NCBI GenBank assembly: GCA_026692885.1 | Contig: JAPLNJ010000711.1 | Coordinates: 1 to 10,736, forward strand | Direction: 5' to 3' | Length of the DNA stretch: 10,736 nucleotides | Source: Planctomycetota bacterium | GTDB taxonomy: Bacteria > Planctomycetota > Planctomycetia > Pirellulales > Pirellulaceae | Part shown: positions 7,201-10,736 of the stretch, piece after piece | Layout: each line of letters opens with the position of its first letter | Position numbering within the stretch: the first letter of the stretch is position 1 | Notes under the pieces: generated by a model | Seen by the model: the letters and a program-made list of their open reading frames with translations, nothing else | Told to the model about the DNA's origin: nothing | The model's database searches: none | Translations under genes and position numbers: made by a program

Positions 7201-8012
7201 TCACCCGTCTTTGTGGCCAGCAAGAAATACTGCCGCTGGCCCGTGCGGCGATCGAAGCAGGCGGGCAGACTGCGGCCTCCCGGAACCAGGACGTGCTGAC
7301 CGGACACGGTCAGCGTGCCCTGCGGCGCGATACCGCCAAAACTCTTCGCCCCGTGCGGCTGAACCATGAACTCCGCACCCTCGCCGGAGTTGCTCCACAC
7401 GGGTTTTCCCGTCGCGGCATCCAGGCAGTGGATGAAGACGCCCATGAACGGCCAGATGCCGGCGGCGAAATAGACCTGTCCGTCGGCGACGACGGGTCCA
7501 CCGCGGACGCACCAGGTATCGATCAGTCGGCCGTTGCCGAGGATGGGGCGGGACTGCGGCGCTCCCTTGAACTTCCACAACAGCTCGCCGCGGTCCGCGG
7601 AGAGCGCGTAGAACCAGCCGTCATCCGCACCGGCAAACACGCGAGTGCCGTCCGAGGCGGGCGGCAGGCGCAGGGGACCGCCGGCAAAGAATCGCCAGCA
7701 TTCGTGGCCATCGTTCAGGTCATAAGCAGCCACCGTGTCATCCCTGGACGAGGCCACAATCACGCGCCCGCCGACGATCAAAGGACGATAACAGTCATCG
7801 AAATTCAGACGCTTCTGGTCCGGCCAAGCGGGTTTCAACCGTGGCAAGTCGATCGTCCATTGGACACCCAGTTGGGTCGGCAGTATCTCGGGCGAGGCGG
7901 CGCTGTGCCCAGCGTCAAAGGCAGGTTGTGGCCAATCCGTGGCCAAAGCCAGTTCGGCACACAGACAGCACATCGCGGCGAGCGATACCCGGCTCAGAAA
8001 TCCAGACAGCAT
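4248..8012 (-). CDS. Exported PQQ-like beta-propeller protein with embedded methyltransferase-like domain and malectin-like C-terminus
   Basis: A 1254-residue protein. Residues 1-24 look like a signal peptide with an ALA cleavage site before TDWPQP. PQQ/BamB-like propeller repeats with the typical D-x-x-(T/S)-G-x-x-x-W pattern occur in two blocks: roughly 90-410 (for example LDAATGKPVW at 197-206) and 655-1050 (DIYTGRILW, DRHSGKLVW, DLATGQVVW, ASDGKQLW). Between them, 444-560 resembles a class I SAM-dependent methyltransferase: glycine motif VLGAGNGE at 458-465, acidic LEPD at 481-484, and ADLVLAE at 522-528. Residues about 1131-1226 match a malectin-like carbohydrate-binding domain (YTVRLYFAEPED, then FSVALQDREVL and LCGLELI). 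Residues 420-440 come from an inserted palindromic repeat. Whether the methyltransferase-like part is catalytic in an exported protein is doubtful. The gene starts 22 bp after the SUI1-like gene, and no strong Shine-Dalgarno is visible. Substrate and role are unknown. Confidence 0.9.
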   Translation of the reverse strand: MLSGFLSRVSLAAMCCLCAELALATDWPQPAFDAGHSAASPEILPTQLGVQWTIDLPRLKPAWPDQKRLNFDDCYRPLIVGGRVIVASSRDDTVAAYDLNDGHECWRFFAGGPLRLPPASDGTRVFAGADDGWFYALSADRGELLWKFKGAPQSRPILGNGRLIDTWCVRGGPVVADGQVYFAAGIWPFMGVFIHCLDAATGKPVWSNSGEGAEFMVQPHGAKSFGGIAPQGTLTVSGQHVLVPGGRSLPACFDRRTGQRQYFLLATKTGDHAVAANDRLFFCAGTAYDLTDGRAVGAVPDNPVLDGGKLYAWARGTVVAADLDSLSAAGAKAASAKVTASTPFPAGAVLIKAGDRLYAGGQASLAAFDLPLRAGQSPAWRLGVEGNIGALAAGHGRLIAVTEQGRIYCLSDNPAKESGVHVDRSLRDRVSRLGETRPRELAETVVRDAGVGAGYALVLGAGNGELPCTLAARSSLHVVVLEPDAAKAQALRKTLYSLGLYGERVAVWIGNLESTKLPPYFADLVLAENAADLSADLAWPGRLFSVLHPYHGKAYLQLTGPQRQALDRFAAGDTPGKATVGEAVGLVRLTRSGGLPGTGSWTHEHADAANTRVSTDTLVKAPLGLLWFGGSSHDSILPRHGHGPMPQVLDGRLVIEQVDGLRSVDIYTGRILWEAPVAGLGSYYNNTSHQYGANGTGTNYISTPDAIYVRYLRECLRLDPATGLPLPSIPLPAVAAGGETIWGYLNVVNDYLLGGLATPDKSIGSLKWLSIPLRRTAAAAVKEVPQAIESQSLFVLDRHSGKLVWSAVALGRFRHNAVCAGGGRLYAIDQPSAATAEAGAPPSSPARLVAFDLATGQVVWSKNQGVFGTWLSYSAPRDVLIESGNGERDARKDEPRGMRAWRASDGKQLWHDPRASGPPMIRGDWVLRSQGGCGLLDGQPLQIDDPLTDAPRVWKWTRAYGCNTPAASEHLLVFRSGAAGFYDLARFGGTGNWGGFRSSCTNNLIVAGGLITSPDYTRTCTCSYQNQTSLALVPDPEVELWTYQGYAVEGRQPIRRLGVNFGAPGNRVDDHGTLWLEYPRVTDASAKSGSPGLWPQIQVTASAPPATFFRQHSSTVTGPLPWVCASGMQGVQSLRVALTGHLVQPQRYTVRLYFAEPEDLQPGGRPFSVALQDREVLSNFDVAREAGGPRRGLVKSFDGIRIDEALVVTLTPRGSRPAILCGLELIADGAGARHLALPDKLPYKGSSRLGPPTR
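6693..6754. repeat. 62-bp two-hairpin palindromic repeat inside the PQQ gene
   Basis: Outer arms TTCACGTGG (6693-6701) and CCACGTGAA (6746-6754) are perfect inverted repeats. They enclose two perfect hairpins: arms 6702-6710/6714-6722 (9 bp, 3-nt loop) and 6726-6733/6737-6744 (8 bp, 3-nt loop). It lies wholly in the PQQ coding frame and encodes residues 420-440, in the linker between the first propeller and the methyltransferase-like domain. A second copy is at 8434-8486. Confidence 0.88.
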
Positions 8013-8034
8013 ACGAGAAGACTTTCGTAGGAAT

Positions 8035-8376
8035 TCAGCCCTTCACGCGAAATCCGAGTTCGCCGAGAACAGCTCGCATACGCTCCAAATGCTGGCCCTG
8101 AATCTCAAGCACGTCGTCCTTCAACGTGCCTCCCGCCCCACAGGCCGTCTTGAGCTGCGTGAGCAATCCGGGCAGGTCGTTGCCGTCCACGGCGAGTCCC
8201 CGAACGACGGTCACCAGTTTGTCCTTCTTACGCTTCTCGACCGACAGCCGTGCCGTCTGCTGCTGGGGCGAAATCCGTGGCTGCGGTTCGGGGGGACAGA
8301 CGCAGTCCCCTGCCAAAACGCCACACCGTTCGCAACGCGGCGGTCGATCCCAAGGTGTACCCTCGAACAATCGCAT
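8035..8376 (-). CDS. SUI1/eIF1-like translation factor family protein (YciH type)
   Basis: A 113-residue protein. Residues about 52-112 form the SUI1 fold seen in eukaryotic eIF1 and bacterial YciH, with the hallmark stretch VTVVRGL...LKTACGAGGTLKDDVLEIQG and a final GFRVKG. Upstream is a small Cys cluster (C15, C18, C25, C27; pattern CxxC...CxC) that could bind zinc, then a proline-rich linker, a layout I associate with planctomycete members. In E. coli YciH has been linked to initiation fidelity and stress; the role here is inferred by family only. The ATG at 8376 is supported by GGAG (8384-8387) 7 nt upstream. It is 22 bp upstream of the PQQ gene and probably co-transcribed with it. A minimal promoter could lie in the AT-rich patch at 8393-8400, but this is weak. 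Confidence 0.94.
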   Translation of the reverse strand: MRLFEGTPWDRPPRCERCGVLAGDCVCPPEPQPRISPQQQTARLSVEKRKKDKLVTVVRGLAVDGNDLPGLLTQLKTACGAGGTLKDDVLEIQGQHLERMRAVLGELGFRVKG

Positions 8377-8383
8377 ACTTACG

Positions 8384-8387
8384 CTCC
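8384..8387 (-). promoter_or_regulatory. Shine-Dalgarno of the SUI1-like gene
   Basis: GGAG on the minus strand with a 7-nt spacer to the ATG at 8376; it supports that start. Confidence 0.65.
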
Positions 8388-8406
8388 GAGGCTATTAAAT
8401 CCGCAC

Positions 8407-8487
8407 GGCTCTGGAGAGCCATGCTACGCGGCAGGACCCGTCTCTTCTAGACGGGGTTTCGCGTCTCGGAGAGCCGCGACCACATGG
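8407..8487. repeat. Cluster of three hairpins between the TolC-like and SUI1 genes, including copy 2 of the two-hairpin repeat
   Basis: Three consecutive hairpins: GGCTCT/AGAGCC (8407-8420); CCCGTCT/AGACGGG (8437-8443 with 8449-8455); CGCG-T-CTC with GAG-C-CGCG (8460-8478, one mismatch). The stretch 8434-8486 aligns without gaps to the reverse complement of 6695-6747 at 47 of 53 bases, so it is a second copy of the repeat found in the PQQ gene, with its left outer arm lost. The cluster begins 9 bp beyond the TolC-like stop and could also act as its transcript end or as an RNA-processing barrier before the SUI1 gene. Confidence 0.82.
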
Positions 8488-8495
8488 ATACGACA

Positions 8496-10397
8496 TCACC
8501 GGGCCTGCACGTTCCGGGGTGCAGGCAGCGATTCACGATTTGGCGGTGGCAACGACTCGGCGGGGCCGTCGTCTTTGACCTCGGGCAGTCGCACGGCAGC
8601 GGGACGTTGGTACTGATCCTGGGGGGCCACAGGCGGGGAGTCCGCATTGGGCGTTGGACGCATGTCCCGCGGATAGCACCAGTTGTCAAACAGCCGGCCC
8701 AAGGGTCCAATCGAGCCGTAGCGTTCCTCGTAGAATCGCACGCCATGGGTTTCCAGGATCGTCCCCGTCTGTCGTTCCAGAGTGGCCAGTTCCGTGTTGT
8801 ACTGCACCAAGGCTTGATACTCGGAGTTGACAGCGTTGCCCCAATCCGTGATGGCCAGCAGGACGTTGACGTACAGCGTGCGGCGGCCGGCGGCATTGTC
8901 CCGCAACCGCTTCTCGATGTTGATCTCCGCGGCCTCGCGGACGCGGCGGTAAGCCAAGTACTGCTCGTAGTATTGCGACAGGTTCCGGTAGTTGATGGCG
9001 AGCAGGTGTGCGGCACTATGCACGGCCTGATCCAATTTGACGCGATCCTGCATGATCAGCAGTTCCTGTTCCCGGATGGCCGCGCGCTCCTTGCGCAGCC
9101 CCAGCGGCACCGAGAAATTGACACCTGCTTCCCAGCCCGTGAATTGACCGGGGCTGGACGCGACGTACTGTCCGGCGTACGGTCCATTCGGCACGACGCC
9201 TTCCAGCCCGTCCCAGCGGTAGAGCCCCTTGAGATTCAACTGGGGCAGGGCTTGGTTGCGATTCAACAGGAGCTGTTGCTGGTCGGCCTCCAGGATCAGT
9301 TTCAATTCGACCACATCCGGTCGAAATTGTTCGGCGAGATTGAGCAGGTTGTCCCATTTTGTCGGCAGTCGTGCCGCGCTGGGGGCGGTGCCCGGCACGA
9401 TCCGGTGCGGGTCCGACGGCGGCAGACCCAGCAGATTCCGCAAGAGAGCCTCCTGGTTGAGCACGTTCGCCTCGGCTGCAATCAGGGCCGCGCGGAAGTT
9501 CTCGTACGAGACTCGGGCCTGCGCCACGTCGCCCTCGTCGCCCATCCCCGACTCGAGCCGGGCTTTGCGATACTCCCACTCTTCCCGTCCCTGTTCGGCT
9601 TGTTGTTGACTCGCCCAGCGTTGGGTCTGGGCAAAGGACAGGTTCCAGTAGGTTTGGATGACGCCCCATACCAAGTCCTGAACCGAATCCTTCATCTGGA
9701 AGAACGACAGTTCGGTGTTGATCCGGGCGATTAGGATGGGGGCCAGATTGGCTTGGCTGCCTGCGCCTTTCAGCAACGGTTGATCGATCCCCAGCGTCAG
9801 ATTGCTGTCTGTCGACGGATTCAGCACATTGGCTGCCGTGCGGCTGCGATCTACGGTGACATCCAGGCTTACCCTGCCGCCGGGGATGAACGTTTTCGAT
9901 ACGCCTGTCGTGGAACGATAACCGTCGACGGGATTGCCGACGAACCCGCGCGGGTCCGAAGGATCGCTGGAGGGCAGGTTTGTCCGGGAGAAGGTGTTGT
10001 TGCTGTTGTTCAGCTTGGGGTCGAATGTCGCACGTTGCTGGTCGATGGCCGTATTCTTGATGGCCGGTGCATAGATCGTGTAGGGGCTCGACACCACGGT
10101 GGTGCCGCCGACCATCCGCACCACGTCGGCATTTTGCAGGGCGATGCGCACGGCATCATCCAACGACAGTTTCCACACGGGATCCTGTTCATGAGACTCG
10201 GAAACCGTGGGGGGAGCGGGCAGGTCGGGGACCGGGATGCGGGGCAGTTCCGTCGGGTCGCGGACGTCCAAGTGCCGCTGTCCCGGTAGCATGAACTGTC
10301 GCACTTCCTGCGCCGGCGCGCACTGCCAGAGGGCCAGGAGACTAAACAACGTGAGTGCTAGGCCTGCTAGCCTTGCAAGCACGCGGCGAGTCGGCAT
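8496..10397 (-). CDS. TolC-family outer-membrane efflux protein
   Basis: A 633-residue protein, longer than the roughly 490 of E. coli TolC. The ATG at 10397 is chosen because AGGAGGG lies 9 nt upstream and the product then begins with a signal peptide (two Arg, hydrophobic core 8-24, likely APA cleavage before QEV). The frame also continues to a TTG at 10454, which lacks such support. Two outer-membrane-efflux (OEP) repeats are visible: about 76-326, beginning LSLDDAVRIALQNADVV with long coiled-coil helices at 215-325, and about 352-550, with helices at 436-545. LPQLNLKGLYRWDG at 384-397 and VNFSVPLGLRKERAAI at 426-441 are typical strand-turn segments. The last 60 residues are proline-rich with no recognisable fold, probably periplasmic. 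Such proteins form trimeric channels for tripartite efflux or type I secretion. No membrane-fusion or inner-membrane pump gene is in the window, so the partner is unknown. Confidence 0.93.
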   Translation of the reverse strand: MPTRRVLARLAGLALTLFSLLALWQCAPAQEVRQFMLPGQRHLDVRDPTELPRIPVPDLPAPPTVSESHEQDPVWKLSLDDAVRIALQNADVVRMVGGTTVVSSPYTIYAPAIKNTAIDQQRATFDPKLNNSNNTFSRTNLPSSDPSDPRGFVGNPVDGYRSTTGVSKTFIPGGRVSLDVTVDRSRTAANVLNPSTDSNLTLGIDQPLLKGAGSQANLAPILIARINTELSFFQMKDSVQDLVWGVIQTYWNLSFAQTQRWASQQQAEQGREEWEYRKARLESGMGDEGDVAQARVSYENFRAALIAAEANVLNQEALLRNLLGLPPSDPHRIVPGTAPSAARLPTKWDNLLNLAEQFRPDVVELKLILEADQQQLLLNRNQALPQLNLKGLYRWDGLEGVVPNGPYAGQYVASSPGQFTGWEAGVNFSVPLGLRKERAAIREQELLIMQDRVKLDQAVHSAAHLLAINYRNLSQYYEQYLAYRRVREAAEINIEKRLRDNAAGRRTLYVNVLLAITDWGNAVNSEYQALVQYNTELATLERQTGTILETHGVRFYEERYGSIGPLGRLFDNWCYPRDMRPTPNADSPPVAPQDQYQRPAAVRLPEVKDDGPAESLPPPNRESLPAPRNVQAR

Positions 10398-10406
10398 AGC
10401 CGTAAT

Positions 10407-10413
10407 CCCTCCT
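10407..10413 (-). promoter_or_regulatory. Shine-Dalgarno of the TolC-like gene
   Basis: AGGAGGG on the minus strand, 9 nt before the ATG at 10397. It is the strongest ribosome-binding sequence in the window and decides against the longer TTG-started form. Confidence 0.8.
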
Positions 10414-10617
10414 GTTGTGAAGCCGACCGCTGGCTCGGATTGCGCCCAGGGCAAGCACAGGACCAGGCCTTCTGCAACTTACCCGCTATCAAGATCGGCC
10501 TGCCGTTGGCCCGAAACCAGCTTTGTTGCGAGACTGCGCAAACTCTCGCGATCTTGCCGCGCTTAACCGTTGCGCAGCTTGGACGATAAACGGGGCAGGA
10601 GTGGCGGGCGTTGATCG

Positions 10618-10648
10618 GGCCTTGATCGTAAGGTTGCGCACTGCTGTC
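10618..10648 (+). repeat. 31-nt dispersed repeat, copy 2
   Basis: Reads GGCCTTGATCGTAAGGTTGC, then 5 less conserved bases and GCTGTC. It matches the reverse complement of 4208-4238 at 27 of 31 bases. Its hairpin CCTTG-ATCG-TAAGG differs from copy 1 by one base that still allows a G-U pair in RNA. Confidence 0.6.
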
Positions 10649-10676
10649 CGTGCTGGCCACGGTCCGGGTGGCTGGC

Positions 10677-10734
10677 GGCTGAGCCTAAGCGAAGCCCCAG
10701 TCCACTGTTGCTGGGGCTTCGCCTAGGCTCAGCC
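10677..10734. terminator. Long near-perfect hairpin, possible terminator of a gene to the right
   Basis: Arms 10677-10700 and 10711-10734 are complementary at 23 of 24 bases with a 10-nt loop. The stem is GC-rich (GGCTGAGCC... and ...AAGCCCCAG). The window ends 2 bases later, so a following T-tract cannot be seen. It lies about 280 bp upstream of the TolC-like start, so it more likely ends the transcript of a neighbouring gene than serves TolC. It could instead be a dispersed inverted repeat. Confidence 0.55.
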
Positions 10735-10736
10735 AC

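Larger units (their letters stand above)
10414..10736. other. Non-coding upstream region of the TolC-like gene
   Basis: About 320 bases without a convincing gene. It holds copy 2 of the 31-nt repeat (10618-10648), a 24-bp hairpin at the right edge, and a 6-bp inverted repeat GCGAGA/TCTCGC (10528-10533 with 10544-10549). GTTGCGCA occurs at 10569-10576 and 10633-10640, with a near-inverted GTTTGCGCA at 10535-10543 on the minus strand. The TolC promoter should lie here, but no clear -35/-10 pair was found. Short frames crossing it show no family resemblance. Confidence 0.5.

Noticed and set aside
6927..8030. 367-codon plus-strand frame
   Set aside because: Antisense to the PQQ protein's N-terminal propeller; no recognisable domain.
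6693..8487. The two palindromic repeat copies as a CRISPR or direct-repeat array
   Set aside because: Only two copies, in opposite orientation, 1.7 kb apart with a coding sequence between them; no regular spacers and no cas genes.
8484..9734. 416-codon plus-strand frame
   Set aside because: Antisense to the TolC-like gene; no recognisable domain.
10398..10454. Longer TolC-like start at a TTG (10454)
   Set aside because: AGGAGGG before the ATG at 10397 and the signal peptide that begins there support the shorter form.
10367..10660. 97-codon minus-strand frame upstream of and overlapping the TolC-like start
   Set aside because: No family resemblance or Shine-Dalgarno, and it overlaps the TolC-like ribosome-binding site in another frame.

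Overview
The window looks like chromosomal DNA of a GC-rich planctomycete, most likely a Pirellula-type (Pirellulales) lineage or a metagenome relative. The basis is the protein set: a large secreted protein with an N-terminal LEPLEDRRLLS motif followed by FG-GAP and Ig-like repeats, a very long PQQ-propeller protein with a built-in methyltransferase-like domain and a malectin-like tail, a bacterial SUI1/eIF1-like protein of the form common in planctomycetes, and a TolC-type outer-membrane protein with a proline-rich tail. The lineage call is inference from family knowledge; no rRNA or other marker is present.

All five recognisable genes are on the minus strand. From the left: (1) positions 1-2695, the first 898 residues of the LEPLEDRRLLS/FG-GAP/Ig-like protein. 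Its frame is open to the left edge, so its C-terminus lies outside the window. (2) 2827-3732, an AraC-type regulator with a C-terminal GyrI-like effector domain. (3) 3813-4062, a 250-bp foldback (MITE-like) element with CTAG at both ends and a perfect 33-bp inverted repeat at its centre. It is followed by a short plus-strand gene remnant (4063-4209). (4) 4248-8012, the PQQ/methyltransferase/malectin protein. (5) 8035-8376, the SUI1-like protein, 22 bp upstream of (4) and probably co-transcribed with it. (6) 8496-10397, the TolC-like protein with a clear Shine-Dalgarno. The final 340 bases are non-coding and end in a 24-bp near-perfect hairpin.

The genes do not form one obvious pathway. The SUI1 and PQQ genes are probably an operon. 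The TolC-like gene lies upstream in the same direction but is separated from them by a cluster of three hairpins that may end its transcript. The LEPLEDRRLLS protein, the PQQ protein and the TolC-like protein are all predicted to be exported or in the envelope.

The most unusual signals are small repeats rather than a new multigene system. They are the foldback element; a 62-bp two-hairpin palindromic repeat inserted in frame inside the PQQ gene, with a second copy (47 of 53 bases) between the SUI1 and TolC genes that shows a compensatory stem change; and a 31-nt repeat (27 of 31) in opposite orientations just outside the PQQ-SUI1-TolC block. No CRISPR array, tRNA, rRNA, complete transposase or defence system was seen.
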